The notes: a model not told the origin generated them from the letters alone. A stretch of 64,000 nt of DNA from Pelovirga terrestris (GCF_014773365.1 NZ_JACWUN010000004.1:62001-126000); one strand, 5' to 3'. Counted from the first letter of the stretch, positions 18,415 to 27,796 are shown. Numbers and translations are program-made.

Positions 18415-20024
18415 TGAGTATCCTTTGGTTTCGGGATGAAAACACTGAACATCGCCCCGCCGAGATCACTATCCGAGATGGTCATCTGACCGGCCAGGTC
18501 AGCCAGGGCATTCTTTGCCAGATACAAGCCCTGACCTCTGTCGACGCTTTTTTTTGTGGTGAATCCTCGTACAAAAATATCATTCGTCAATGCCGCCGGG
18601 ACGCCGGGACCTGAGTCCTCTACTTCAAAAACCAGATCATTGCCGATATCGGTCATGGTCAGCCTCACCCGGGGCGGACGGGTATGGTTGAGGACGGCAT
18701 CGAAGGCATTGTCGATCAGGTTGCCAAGGATCGTGATGGTTTTTTCCCGGTTGAGGGAGGCAGGAACATCTATCAGCTGACTTTCCGGGTCGATAATGAA
18801 ATCGATGTGGAGCTCTTTGGCGTGGTTGTATTTGCCGATCAAAAAAGCGGCCAGAATCGGATGTGGAACCGCTCGCGCCAGAAAGGCAATCAGTCCCTGA
18901 TAGCCTGCCGATTCCCGGCTGATCAGCTCAAGGGCCTGTTTGGCATGGTCGGTCTGAATCAGCCCGGCGATGGTGTGAAGTTTATTGGAATATTCATGGG
19001 TTTGTGCTCGCAGCATTTGGGAGTATTCCTTGACCTGGGACAGTTGGCGCGCCAGGGTGTCGATCTCATCCTTGCTTCTGAAACTGGCAACGGCCCCACA
19101 GATAGCATTATGTTCAATCATGGGTACCGTGTTGATAATCAGGGCACGGTTGCCTACCATCAGTTCCTGGTCGACCCGTTGTTCGCCACCGTCAAGGATT
19201 TTGCTCAGTTTGGCTCCTGGTAAGACGTCACGAATGTGGCGTTGCAGGACCTCCTGCTTATCCTTTTTGCCGAGGATTTCCAACGCCTGCTGGTTGACAA
19301 CCGTTACCACAGCATCACGATCGATGGCGATAATCCCTTCGCGGATCGATTGGATGATGGTATCTCGCTCAGTAAAAAGATGGGCAATCTGTTCTGGTTC
19401 CAGGTCAAAAATGGCCTTTTTAAATCGTCGCGCAATGGTGATGGCGCCGAGGATTCCCAGGAACATCAGGAGACTGACCATGCCCACCGCTCGCAGGCGA
19501 TGCACCAGGACGATATCTTCAACATCGTCCAGAAGATAGCCTACCGACACAATCCCGATGATCTCGCCGGACTGGCTAAAAATCGGGGCCTTGCCCCGAA
19601 TGGAAGGGCCCAGGGTGCCAACTGCACGGGAGACATAAAACTCACCCTGTTCAAGAGCCCGGTCATTGTCGCCGCCGACCATTTCCTTGCCGAGACGATC
19701 AGGGAGCGGGTGCGAGTAGCGGATGCTGTCCCGGTCACCAATCACAATAAATTCCGCCCCTGTCTCATGCCGTAGGGCTTCTGCCAGTGCTTGTAAAACG
19801 CCGTCCGGATCAGAGGCCCCTACCAGATCTTTTACCTGAGGCAGCTGGGCAACCATTTGGGCGGCCTGGAGTGCCCGCTTGCCGATTTCCTCTTCCAGCA
19901 CGTTACCGATAATGACGGTGTGAAGACCCCCAACAATCAGGGTCAGCGGCAGGACCAGCAGACACACAAGCAAAATCATGCGGCTCTGCAGGCTGGAGAA
20001 TAGTTGGGTCAGGCGTGACAGCAT
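18411..20024 (-). CDS. CitA/DcuS-type sensor histidine kinase
   Basis: A 537-residue membrane kinase. Two membrane helices (~residues 16-40 and ~178-198) enclose a periplasmic Cache/PAS sensor domain of the citrate/C4-dicarboxylate type. A cytoplasmic PAS domain follows (~215-320). The phosphoacceptor histidine lies in QTHEYSNKLHTIAGLIQ, and the ATPase domain shows N (GNLIDNAFDAV), G1 (VEDSGPGV) and G2 (DRGQGLYLAKN) boxes. It faces tctC across 293 bp. Carboxylate sensing is inferred from family and neighbours. Confidence 0.94.
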   Translation of the reverse strand: MLSRLTQLFSSLQSRMILLVCLLVLPLTLIVGGLHTVIIGNVLEEEIGKRALQAAQMVAQLPQVKDLVGASDPDGVLQALAEALRHETGAEFIVIGDRDSIRYSHPLPDRLGKEMVGGDNDRALEQGEFYVSRAVGTLGPSIRGKAPIFSQSGEIIGIVSVGYLLDDVEDIVLVHRLRAVGMVSLLMFLGILGAITIARRFKKAIFDLEPEQIAHLFTERDTIIQSIREGIIAIDRDAVVTVVNQQALEILGKKDKQEVLQRHIRDVLPGAKLSKILDGGEQRVDQELMVGNRALIINTVPMIEHNAICGAVASFRSKDEIDTLARQLSQVKEYSQMLRAQTHEYSNKLHTIAGLIQTDHAKQALELISRESAGYQGLIAFLARAVPHPILAAFLIGKYNHAKELHIDFIIDPESQLIDVPASLNREKTITILGNLIDNAFDAVLNHTRPPRVRLTMTDIGNDLVFEVEDSGPGVPAALTNDIFVRGFTTKKSVDRGQGLYLAKNALADLAGQMTISDSDLGGAMFSVFIPKPKDTH

Positions 20025-20195
20025 AACGCGGGTTCTCGCTCCAGATTCTTGGTTCGGAAACGATATCGCTCTGGTATAGAGCGGTCACGCTGCCGGACTA
20101 TCGAACGCTAGCGTGTCCATTCAGCCCGACATTGTTGCATGAACAAAATGAACAGAATAGCCCTTATGAAACAAAAAACCATTATGGTGGAATTC

Positions 20196-20223
20196 TTTAC
20201 AAGTTAATTTCGCGGGCTACAAT
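20196..20223 (+). promoter_or_regulatory. Putative sigma-70 promoter of tctCBA
   Basis: TTTACA (20196-20201) and TACAAT (20218-20223) are separated by 16 bp, each matching five of six consensus positions. The predicted start leaves a leader of about 90 nt before the tctC ATG. Confidence 0.5.
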
Positions 20224-20317
20224 AAAGCAGAAGAAAATCAAACACTGTTTTTTGGCGGATTGCGGCTCTGCCCGCAATCCTGTATTCCTGTTGCCTCTAC
20301 ATGTCAAGGAGATGGTT

Positions 20318-21289
20318 ATGAAGTACTTCAAAATTCTGGCTATGGTCTGTGCGTTTTTGTTTATTCAGCAGTCGGCGATGGCGTTTGAGCCGCGTAATGT
20401 TCTGTGTATTGCCCCTTCCGATCCGGGCGGCGGCTGGGATTTTACCTGCCGTAATATGGCACCGATTCTTTCGGATTTGAATCTGGTCAAGGGGCGGATT
20501 CGTACCCAGAACATGCCCGGCGCCGGGGGCGGTGTTGCCTATGCCCATGTGGTGGGTCAGCAGAAGGGCAACGCTAATCTCCTCGTCGCTGCATCAACGG
20601 CAACGACCACCCGTCTGGCCCAGAAGATGTTCCAGGGCTTTGATGCTGACGATGTCCGCTGGCTCGCGGCTCTGGGTGCCGATTATGGGATCGTGGCCGT
20701 ATCCCCTAAAAGTCGTTTTAAGACCCTGGATGATCTGGTCACAGCCCTTAAAGAAAATCCTGCCGGGATGAGTTTCGTCGGAGGTTCGGCTGTTGGTGGT
20801 TGGGATCATCTGAAAATGCTGATGCTTGCCGACGCCGCCGGTGTTCAGGATTTAAAATCAGTCCGTTACACCAGTTTCAGCAGTGGTGGCCCGGCGATTA
20901 TCGAGATCATGGGTGGTCGTGCCGATGTATTCAGTGGTGACGTCAGTGAGACCCTGACCCAACTGGAAGCAGGCAGCCTCAAGGTGCTCGCGGTTCTTGG
21001 CGATGATCGTCTGCCCGGCGTGCTGGCCGATGTGCCGACGGCCAAGGAGCTTGGCTACGATGTTATCGGCGCTAACTGGCGAGGGTTTTATCTGCCTGAA
21101 GGCGTATCGGATGAGCAATATGCCTACTGGTCTGATGCCATGAAAAAGCTGGCGGCATCGGAGAAGTTCAAAGCCCTGCGTGAACAGAACGGACTCGCCG
21201 CGTTTGAGCGGACCGGAGCGGAAATGGATGAGTTTGTTCTGAATCAGGTCAAATCACTGGAAAAACTGTTCGCCCGCATGGGGCAATAA
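20318..21289 (+). CDS. tctC: Tripartite tricarboxylate transporter, substrate-binding protein TctC
   Basis: A 323-residue periplasmic binding protein. ATG 20318 has AAGGAG six bases upstream and starts a signal peptide (MKYFKILAMVCAFLFIQQ, then SAMA). The mature start NVLCIAPSDPGGGWDFTCRNMAPIL is the TctC ligand-pocket loop. It delivers a carboxylate to TctAB. The substrate cannot be fixed from sequence, but the neighbouring CitA-type kinase supports citrate or a related tricarboxylate. Confidence 0.94.
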   Translation: MKYFKILAMVCAFLFIQQSAMAFEPRNVLCIAPSDPGGGWDFTCRNMAPILSDLNLVKGRIRTQNMPGAGGGVAYAHVVGQQKGNANLLVAASTATTTRLAQKMFQGFDADDVRWLAALGADYGIVAVSPKSRFKTLDDLVTALKENPAGMSFVGGSAVGGWDHLKMLMLADAAGVQDLKSVRYTSFSSGGPAIIEIMGGRADVFSGDVSETLTQLEAGSLKVLAVLGDDRLPGVLADVPTAKELGYDVIGANWRGFYLPEGVSDEQYAYWSDAMKKLAASEKFKALREQNGLAAFERTGAEMDEFVLNQVKSLEKLFARMGQ

Positions 21290-21368
21290 GTCAGAATTGT
21301 TGATATATCGGGTCCGGTCCTGGCTGGGCGGACCCGATAACTGCTTGATACGAGAAGAGAGCGGAATC

Positions 21369-21809
21369 ATGAGCGATCGTATTGTTGCTGTCATGCTGCT
21401 GGTACTGGCATTGGTTTTTGGTCTGCAGGCCTGGGCCTATGTGCCGATTGGATTTACCGACCATTTGGGCGCCCGGGTTTTTCCCCTGGCCGTTGCCCTG
21501 TTTATGCTGCCCTTGACCCTGGTTCTGTTCTTCGGGCGGCATGTGGCGGGAGTCTGGCCCAGTGCGCGCGCCTGGCGGGTGGTGATTCTGGCCATGTCGG
21601 TGCTGGTGGTTTACGCGCTGGTGATCGAATATGTCGGTTTTATCATTGCGACCATAGGCGTTTTTATTGTCTACGGGAAGCTCTATGGTGCCCGCTGGTG
21701 GAAAACTGTCGTTACCGGAATGATCGCCGCGACGGTTCTGTATGCGCTTTTTGTTCTGGCCCTGGATATGTATCTGCCCCTCGGCTCGTTTTTTGAGGAG
21801 TTGTTCTGA
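21369..21809 (+). CDS. tctB: Tripartite tricarboxylate transporter, small membrane subunit TctB
   Basis: A 146-residue protein with four membrane helices, as usual for TctB. I use ATG 21369, since an upstream extension to 21297 runs through the intergenic space and adds a non-hydrophobic arginine-rich lead. Its TGA overlaps the tctA ATG by one base. TctB pairs with TctA to form the secondary transporter. Confidence 0.92.
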   Translation: MSDRIVAVMLLVLALVFGLQAWAYVPIGFTDHLGARVFPLAVALFMLPLTLVLFFGRHVAGVWPSARAWRVVILAMSVLVVYALVIEYVGFIIATIGVFIVYGKLYGARWWKTVVTGMIAATVLYALFVLALDMYLPLGSFFEELF

Positions 21810-23320
21810 TGGATGCCTTTCAATCATTAATGCAGGGATTTTCCGGCGCGCTGGTTCCCATTAACTTGCTGGTGGTATTTCTCGGGGTTACGGCAGGGAC
21901 AATGATCGGGATGCTTCCCGGTATCGGTCCGATCAACGGGATTGCCATTCTCATTCCCATTACCTTTGCCATGGGAATCGATCCGACCGCCATGCTGATT
22001 CTGTTTGCCGGAATCTATTATGGGGCCCAGTATGGCAACTCCATCAGCACCATTCTGCTCAATGTGCCGGGGACGCCTTCGTCCGTGGCCACGGCCCTCG
22101 ATGGTCACCCCATGGCCAAGAGTGGCAGGGCCGGGCCGGCTCTGGCTATATCCGCTATCGCATCTTTTATCGGTGGGACGGTTGCGGTGATCGGCCTGAT
22201 GTTTTTAGCTCCGGTATTGTCAAAATGGGCGATCCGCTTTGGCCCGGCGGAATATTTCGTGCTGATTCTGTTTACCTTTACCATGTTGTCAGCCCTATCC
22301 GGAAAGCAGTTTATTAAAGGCTTGCTGGCCACCGGTATCGGTCTGATGCTGGCAACTATCGGCATCGACGCAGGTACCGGGATTCCCCGTTATACCTTTG
22401 GTCATCTGGCCTTTTATGACGGACTCGACTTTGCCGTGGTCACCATCGGGTTGTTTGCCATTTCTGAGGTATTTCTATTGATCGAACAGACTCGAGGGAC
22501 CGGTGAAGTGAATACCAAACTGGGACGGGTGATGGTCACAGCTAAGGAGTTTCTTTCCAGTTGGTGGGGGATGATACGTTCTGCCGTGATCGGTTTTTTG
22601 ATCGGGGTCCTGCCGGGCGCTGGAGCTACCATCGCCAGTTTTATGGCTTATGCCACTGAGCAGAGGCTGGTGGATAAAAAAGGAACCTTTGGGACGGGGG
22701 ATATCCGGGCGGTGGCTGCGCCGGAATCGGCCAACAATGCGGCGGTATCGGGTGCGCTGATTCCGATGCTGACCCTTGGGGTGCCCGGTAGCGGCACCAC
22801 GGCAGTTATTCTCGGCGCCCTGCTGGCCCTCAACCTTAATCCCGGACCACTGTTTATTGTCCAGCATGGTGACATGTTCTGGACCCTGATCGCATCCATG
22901 TATATCGGTAACGTGATGTTGCTGGTCCTCAATCTGCCGCTGGTTGGTTTATTTGTCAAGGTGCTGCTGATCCCGCGCTATATCCTGGTGCCGGGCGTGG
23001 CGATGATCAGTTACGGCGCCATCTACGCGGCCAGCAGTTCGATGACCGACCTGATGCTGATGACCGGTTTCGGCCTGCTCGGTTATCTGATGCGTAAAAC
23101 CGATTTCCCCCTGGCTCCGGTCATTCTCGCCCTGGTGCTCGGGCCGATGATGGAGACCAGTCTGCGCCGGGCACTGTCCCTATCTAACGGCGACTGGGGT
23201 ATTTTATTTGCTTCACCATTGGTGCTGGTGCTTTGGGGGCTGGTGGCCTTGTCGGCACTGGTGCCGCTTATTCGCACCCTGCGTCGGGCGCGCGCATATA
23301 ATGACAGCGAACAGCATTAA
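21809..23320 (+). CDS. tctA: Tripartite tricarboxylate transporter, large membrane subunit TctA
   Basis: A 503-residue protein with about 12 membrane helices. The TctA repeats are visible: MIGMLPGIGPINGIAILIP near residue 30 and, in the second half, LIGVLPGAGATIASFMAYATEQRL, with ESANNAAVSGALIPMLTLGVPGSGTTA following. It translocates the carboxylate bound by TctC using the ion gradient. A hairpin follows 38 bp after the stop. Confidence 0.96.
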   Translation: MDAFQSLMQGFSGALVPINLLVVFLGVTAGTMIGMLPGIGPINGIAILIPITFAMGIDPTAMLILFAGIYYGAQYGNSISTILLNVPGTPSSVATALDGHPMAKSGRAGPALAISAIASFIGGTVAVIGLMFLAPVLSKWAIRFGPAEYFVLILFTFTMLSALSGKQFIKGLLATGIGLMLATIGIDAGTGIPRYTFGHLAFYDGLDFAVVTIGLFAISEVFLLIEQTRGTGEVNTKLGRVMVTAKEFLSSWWGMIRSAVIGFLIGVLPGAGATIASFMAYATEQRLVDKKGTFGTGDIRAVAAPESANNAAVSGALIPMLTLGVPGSGTTAVILGALLALNLNPGPLFIVQHGDMFWTLIASMYIGNVMLLVLNLPLVGLFVKVLLIPRYILVPGVAMISYGAIYAASSSMTDLMLMTGFGLLGYLMRKTDFPLAPVILALVLGPMMETSLRRALSLSNGDWGILFASPLVLVLWGLVALSALVPLIRTLRRARAYNDSEQH

Positions 23321-23357
23321 AGCCCGTGCGCAATAGAGCATTGGAGCATTAAATATC

Positions 23358-23392
23358 GAGGGGGCTGCTCGATGAAAAGTCGAACAGCCCTC
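23358..23392. terminator. Hairpin between convergent tctA and etfA
   Basis: A near-perfect hairpin (arms GAGGGGGCTGCTCGA and TCGAACAGCCCTC, loop TGAAAAG, two bulged G) sits between two convergent operons. It lacks a strong T-run, so it may stop transcription in both directions only weakly. Confidence 0.5.
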
Positions 23393-23419
23393 TACAGTGT
23401 TGGAGTCTCGTAGTATGGG

Positions 23420-24337
23420 TTACCCTGACGTTATCCTCTCGGTTAGCAGCGGCACCAGTTGTTTCAGATCAGCAACGGCGAGGACGTCGGCAACCTCACC
23501 AATGGGTGCGTCCTTGTCGGTGTTGATGGCGATGACAAACTCGGACTTTTTCATCCCTGCCAGGTGCTGGATCGCTCCGGAAATGCCGCAGGCAATGTAG
23601 AGCTTCGGTGCGACCGTCTGTCCGGTGGTGCCAACCTGGCGACTGTGCTCAGCCCAATCGGCATCAACAACCGGACGGCTGGCGGCATATTCACCGTTAA
23701 GGGCTTTAGCCAGAGCATCGATCATACTTAGGTTTTCCGGTTTGCCGATGCCCCTGCCGGCGCTGACGATCACCTTGGCTTTTGACAGATCGACACCCCC
23801 CGCGGCGGCCGCTTCATAGCCACTGAAATTGATTGTTCCCGGTTCCGCACCTGCTAGCTCAATGATGTGCGGCGTTGCGGATGCCTGGTCCTGAGGGGTG
23901 AATGCGCCGGCCTGCAGGGTGACTACGGTCAGGGCCGTTTTGACTTTTACCTGGCGCCGCAGCTTGCTGTTACAGCTAGGAACGATCAGAGTATCCTCTG
24001 TCAGATCAACCACTTCGGAAACCTGGGCGGCCTTGAGGACCAGGGCGATACGAGGGGCCAGGTCCCAGCCGTAGGACGAGTGGGGAAAAACGACCAGCTG
24101 CGGCTGTTCTTTGGCAATCACCTCAAGTAACAGTTTTTTGTGACCATCGGGGTTGAACTCACCGACACCGGCGCTGTCGGCCAGGTACAAGTTCCCGGAA
24201 AAGTTGGGTAGAGTGTTTTTTGAGCCCACCAGAAACATGGCCGCTTCGCCGCCCATACGGGAAGCGAATTCAATCAGCTCGGCACAGGTTCCCAGAGTTT
24301 TACCCTCTCGATATTCACCAACCAGAAGTATTTTCAT
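23420..24337 (-). CDS. etfA: Electron transfer flavoprotein, alpha subunit
   Basis: A 305-residue EtfA. The C-terminal FAD domain is intact: SAGRGIGKPENLSMIDALAK, SRPVVDADW, RQVGTTGQTVAPKLYIACGISGAIQH and INTDKDAPIGEVAD. ATG 24337 has AAGGAG upstream; a longer frame to 24421 adds an unrelated basic lead. It is the last gene of an operon with etfB and a membrane Fe-S oxidoreductase, and so takes electrons from acyl-CoA dehydrogenases for delivery to the quinone pool. Confidence 0.95.
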   Translation of the reverse strand: MKILLVGEYREGKTLGTCAELIEFASRMGGEAAMFLVGSKNTLPNFSGNLYLADSAGVGEFNPDGHKKLLLEVIAKEQPQLVVFPHSSYGWDLAPRIALVLKAAQVSEVVDLTEDTLIVPSCNSKLRRQVKVKTALTVVTLQAGAFTPQDQASATPHIIELAGAEPGTINFSGYEAAAAGGVDLSKAKVIVSAGRGIGKPENLSMIDALAKALNGEYAASRPVVDADWAEHSRQVGTTGQTVAPKLYIACGISGAIQHLAGMKKSEFVIAINTDKDAPIGEVADVLAVADLKQLVPLLTERITSG

Positions 24338-24347
24338 CGTGGTCTCC

Positions 24348-25124
24348 TTATGCCAGAACCGTGGTTTTATCTTTAATGATCTTGAGCAGTTGCTCCGCCA
24401 GTTCTGCCGGGTCTCCCTCAAGGATCAGGCCGCCGCCGCGTTTTTCCGGTAAAAAGACGGCGACGGTTTGCTGTTGCAATTCCGGCGGACTGAAGTCGGC
24501 AAGGGGAGCAGTCAGCAACTCTTTTTTCTTGGCTTTCATGATGTTCGGCAAGGTTGGGTAGCGTGGTTTGTTCAGACCCAATTGACAGGTCACCAGCGCT
24601 GGCGTGTTGCAACTGACCAGGGCCCTGGAACCACCCTCCAGCTCGCGTTTGGCGGAAATTGTTCCATCAGCATAGCTGAATTCTACCAGGGTGGTCAGGC
24701 TTGGTATGCCGAGCATTTCGGCAACCAGCACGCCAACCTGGGCGCTACCGCGATCCTGGGATTGCATCCCGGTAAAGATCAGGTCAAAGTTGTGTTGGCG
24801 GACATAGTCGGCAATCACAGCAGCGATGGTCATGGGGTCACGCTGATGACTGTCGGGGTCAAGGATATGCATCCCCTTATCCGCACCCATGGCGAGAGCT
24901 TTCTTCATGGTTTCCTTGACCCGTTCCGGACCGATACAGAGCACCGTCAGCTCAGCCGCGCCGACCTGTTCTTTGAGCTGTACCGCCTGTTCCACCGCGT
25001 ACTCATCGTATTCATTCATGCGCCAGGCAAGATCGGTATCCTCATACCAGTTCCCTGCAGCGTTGACCTTGAAGCGGGATTCCATGTCGGGAACCTGTTT
25101 GATGCAGACGAGAATATTCATCAT
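24348..25124 (-). CDS. etfB: Electron transfer flavoprotein, beta subunit
   Basis: A 258-residue EtfB starting MNILVCIKQVPDMES, with the conserved NEYDEYAVEQAVQLKE and the nucleotide-binding stretch FTGMQSQDRGSAQVGVLVAEMLG. It lies 10 bp upstream of etfA and 23 bp downstream of the membrane oxidoreductase gene. The motif set is that of ordinary ETF; I see no reason to call a bifurcating type. Confidence 0.95.
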   Translation of the reverse strand: MMNILVCIKQVPDMESRFKVNAAGNWYEDTDLAWRMNEYDEYAVEQAVQLKEQVGAAELTVLCIGPERVKETMKKALAMGADKGMHILDPDSHQRDPMTIAAVIADYVRQHNFDLIFTGMQSQDRGSAQVGVLVAEMLGIPSLTTLVEFSYADGTISAKRELEGGSRALVSCNTPALVTCQLGLNKPRYPTLPNIMKAKKKELLTAPLADFSPPELQQQTVAVFLPEKRGGGLILEGDPAELAEQLLKIIKDKTTVLA

Positions 25125-25147
25125 AGAAACTCCTTTGTCGATACTGC

Positions 25148-27133
25148 CTACGCAGCAGGCAGTCGTTTTACCAGTAATTCCGCCAGATCCAGCGGTGTGA
25201 GCTGATCGCTTAAATCTGCCCCCTTGATGCCGTCTTCAAACATGGTCAGGCAAAAGGGGCAGCTAGACACCAGCGTGCCGGTCCCGGTGGCAGCGGCCAT
25301 TTCAGCACGTACTTCGCTGATCCTGCTGCCAATGGTTTCATCGGCAAGGATCCGCCCCCCGCCGGCACCGCAACAGAAGGACTCCCGTCCATGCTTGTCC
25401 ATCTCGCTCAGCTGTGCTCCGGCCGCCGTTAATAGAGAGCGGGGCGCCTGGTAGCGATCATTATGTCGTCCCAGATAGCATGAATCATGATAGGTGCAAC
25501 GGGTCTCTTGCGGCTGCAGTTGCAGCTGCCCGCCTTTGATCAGATCAGCGAGGAAGTCGGTGTAATGCTGCACCGGCAGAGTCAGTCCGAATTCGCGATA
25601 ATCCTTATTCAGGGTGTTATAACAGTGGGGGCAGGTGGTGACGATCTGCTGGGCGGAAGTCGCGGCGATGTTCTCGATATTTTCCCGCGCCAAGGTTTGA
25701 TAGAGATATTCGTTGCCCATCTTGCGCATCGGTTCACCGCAGCATTTTTCTGTTTTGCCGAGGATGGCGACCTTGATTCCGGCGGCGGCACAGAGGGTGA
25801 CGAAAGCTTTGGCAACGGCCTGATTCCGCTTGTCAAAAGAAGCATAGCAGCCGACGAAATAGAGAATATCCGTGTTTTCGGTGTTTGCATCCACCAACGC
25901 TAATCCCTGTGCCCAGTCACCACGCCCGGCAAACGCCAGACCGAAGGGGTTGCCATTGACCTCGGTCTGTTCCATGGCCGCTGTCACTTCGTCGCCGGGA
26001 AATTCTCCTTCCATCAATACCAGATGGCGTCTGACATCAACAATTTTACCGACATGCTCGATGGCCGCGGGACAGCTTTCCTGGCAGGCCAGGCATGTCG
26101 TGCAGGACCAGATGACGTCCCGTTCGAGGGTCTCCGGCAGATTCGCCTGCGGCTGCTGGAAGGCAATCTCACCCACCTGCTTGACCAGCTTCATCGGCGA
26201 CAAAGGCTTGTCCGTTGCCCACGCCGGACAGCGATCCTGGCAGCGCTTGCAACTGGTGCAGGCATCGGCATCGAAGATATCCTTCCAGGTCAGGTCGGTT
26301 ATGGTTGCGGCACCGTAGCTTTCAGTCTCTTCATTTTCAAGGTCAATTGCTGCCAACATCCCCTTGGGGCCGAGATCAGCGAAAAAGTAATTGGTGCTGG
26401 TAGTAAACAGGTGGCGCAGCTTGGTCAGGGGAATAATGGCGATAAAAAGGATTGCCAGCAGTAAGTGTCCCCACCAGGTAACCTGATGCAGGCTGCGCAG
26501 GGTCGCTTCCTCAAAACCGGCAAGGCTGTTGGCCACGAGCAGGCCGACGGGTGACCACAGAGCCAGAGGGGTGCCCAGTTCGGTGACCGCCATGCGCGCG
26601 CCCTCGATGATAAAACCGCTGATGAGGATCGCCAGCAGCAAGCCGTGGATGATCCAGTCATCCTTGATGTTGTCGAGGCCCGGCGGTCGAATCAGGGTGC
26701 GCCGAATTAATAGCCCTGCGAGCATGACAATGGCCACCAGCCCGGCCAGATCAAGAATCAGGGAAAACCACAGATAGAAGGGACCGGTCAAAAAACGTAC
26801 GTCAAACAGGGGATCGGTCAGGTCGGCCTGGATGAAGATCAGCAGGGTGCCGATAAACAGCAGCAGAAAGCCCCAGAAAAACAGGGCATGGGCGGTGCCT
26901 GGAAGGCGCTGGTAAAGAACCCTGCTTTGTAACAGTGTGCCACGGATCGCTTGTTTCAGGCGCGTTGGCCACTGATCGCAGCGGTCCAGGGGTTGTCCTT
27001 GGCGATAGACCTTGATGCGTCGAGAAAACTGATAGGTGAGGAAGGCGACAGCAGCTATCGCCAGCAGGTACATGGGGAGCAGGACGCCCAGGCTTTGGCC
27101 GATATTCCAGTAGATTTCACGTGTATATTCCAT
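25148..27133 (-). CDS. Membrane Fe-S (CCG-domain) oxidoreductase, EtfAB:quinone type
   Basis: A 661-residue protein. The first ~250 residues form five or six membrane helices of the NarI/HdrE cytochrome b-like type. Then come two 4Fe-4S motifs (CTSCKRCQDRCP, CTTCLACQESCP) and two CCG (DUF224) domains (KTEKCCGEPMRKMG, FCCGAGGG). This matches the membrane oxidoreductases that pass electrons from EtfAB to menaquinone in fatty-acid or aromatic-degrading anaerobes. ATG 27133 has GGGGAG upstream; a TTG at 27178 is less likely. First gene of an operon with etfB and etfA. Confidence 0.93.
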   Translation of the reverse strand: MEYTREIYWNIGQSLGVLLPMYLLAIAAVAFLTYQFSRRIKVYRQGQPLDRCDQWPTRLKQAIRGTLLQSRVLYQRLPGTAHALFFWGFLLLFIGTLLIFIQADLTDPLFDVRFLTGPFYLWFSLILDLAGLVAIVMLAGLLIRRTLIRPPGLDNIKDDWIIHGLLLAILISGFIIEGARMAVTELGTPLALWSPVGLLVANSLAGFEEATLRSLHQVTWWGHLLLAILFIAIIPLTKLRHLFTTSTNYFFADLGPKGMLAAIDLENEETESYGAATITDLTWKDIFDADACTSCKRCQDRCPAWATDKPLSPMKLVKQVGEIAFQQPQANLPETLERDVIWSCTTCLACQESCPAAIEHVGKIVDVRRHLVLMEGEFPGDEVTAAMEQTEVNGNPFGLAFAGRGDWAQGLALVDANTENTDILYFVGCYASFDKRNQAVAKAFVTLCAAAGIKVAILGKTEKCCGEPMRKMGNEYLYQTLARENIENIAATSAQQIVTTCPHCYNTLNKDYREFGLTLPVQHYTDFLADLIKGGQLQLQPQETRCTYHDSCYLGRHNDRYQAPRSLLTAAGAQLSEMDKHGRESFCCGAGGGRILADETIGSRISEVRAEMAAATGTGTLVSSCPFCLTMFEDGIKGADLSDQLTPLDLAELLVKRLPAA

Positions 27134-27236
27134 GGTGCTCCCCAAGAAAGACGGCGTGTTGATATTGCTCAATGCCAATAAAACAGAGTATATATAAGAG
27201 CCGTTGTCAATGCTCTGTGATTTTCAATATATAACC

Positions 27237-27257
27237 TTAACGTAAAAGTCACGTTAA
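27237..27257. promoter_or_regulatory. Inverted-repeat operator upstream of the ETF operon
   Basis: TTAACGT and ACGTTAA form a perfect 7-bp inverted repeat around AAAAGTC, 104 bp before the oxidoreductase start. The string TAACGTAAA recurs at 27367 in front of merR. Several MerR-type regulators of acyl-CoA metabolism use ACGT-containing sites, so the adjacent MerR protein is the likely ligand. Confidence 0.55.
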
Positions 27258-27326
27258 AAAATAACAGCATTCTATTATCATTGCAATAACTAAAAAAGCC
27301 TTATGAATCAATTGTAAAGCCTTGGA

Positions 27327-27355
27327 TTGACAGCCTGATTCGAGAGTGTTATTAC
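27327..27355 (+). promoter_or_regulatory. Putative sigma-70 promoter of the merR operon
   Basis: TTGACA (27327-27332) is followed after 17 bp by TATTAC (27350-27355), 31 bp before the GTG start of the MerR gene. Confidence 0.5.
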
Positions 27356-27366
27356 AGATTAAAAAC

Positions 27367-27380
27367 TAACGTAAAGGTTA
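27367..27380. promoter_or_regulatory. Second MerR-type operator, overlapping the merR start region
   Basis: TAACGTAAAGGTTA lies between the predicted -10 and the GTG start. It shares TAACGTAAA with the site at 27237 and has TAAC/GTTA ends, as expected for autoregulation. Confidence 0.45.
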
Positions 27381-27385
27381 TTTCA

Positions 27386-27796
27386 GTGAAAAATAATGAC
27401 AACCAATTAGTACAGATTGGCGAGTTGGCCGCAATGTTGGGAATTACCACCCGAACGATCCGTTACTATGAGGAGATCGGCTTGATGGGTCCACCGGAAA
27501 GGCTGGTTGGGGGTACCCGGACCTACTGCCGGGAAGATGTTTTACGGCTGAAATTTATTCTCAAACTAAAAGAACTGGGGATTACCCTGAAAGAGATGCA
27601 GCAGCTGGCGCAGAACTTTGACATCAATCAGCAGGATTTTCATACCATTACGCCAAAACTTCTCGAAATCCTCGATACTCATATTAGCAAAGTAGATAAG
27701 AAAATCGCCAGCCTGGCCTCTTTGAGGACAGAAGTTGTGGCATATCGATCTCGCATTTTCGATATTCTCAACGAAAGAGTTCCGGTCGTAAAATGA
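27386..27796 (+). CDS. MerR family transcriptional regulator
   Basis: A 136-residue regulator. QIGELAAMLGITTRTIRYYEEIGLMGPPER is the MerR winged helix, followed by a coiled-coil dimer helix. There is no cysteine-rich effector site in the C-terminus, so it is not a metal-type MerR; it is closer in layout to regulators of branched-chain amino acid or fatty acid breakdown. It is divergent from the ETF operon, with shared operator-like sequences between, and overlaps the downstream thioesterase by four bases (ATGA). Confidence 0.92.
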   Translation: MKNNDNQLVQIGELAAMLGITTRTIRYYEEIGLMGPPERLVGGTRTYCREDVLRLKFILKLKELGITLKEMQQLAQNFDINQQDFHTITPKLLEILDTHISKVDKKIASLASLRTEVVAYRSRIFDILNERVPVVK

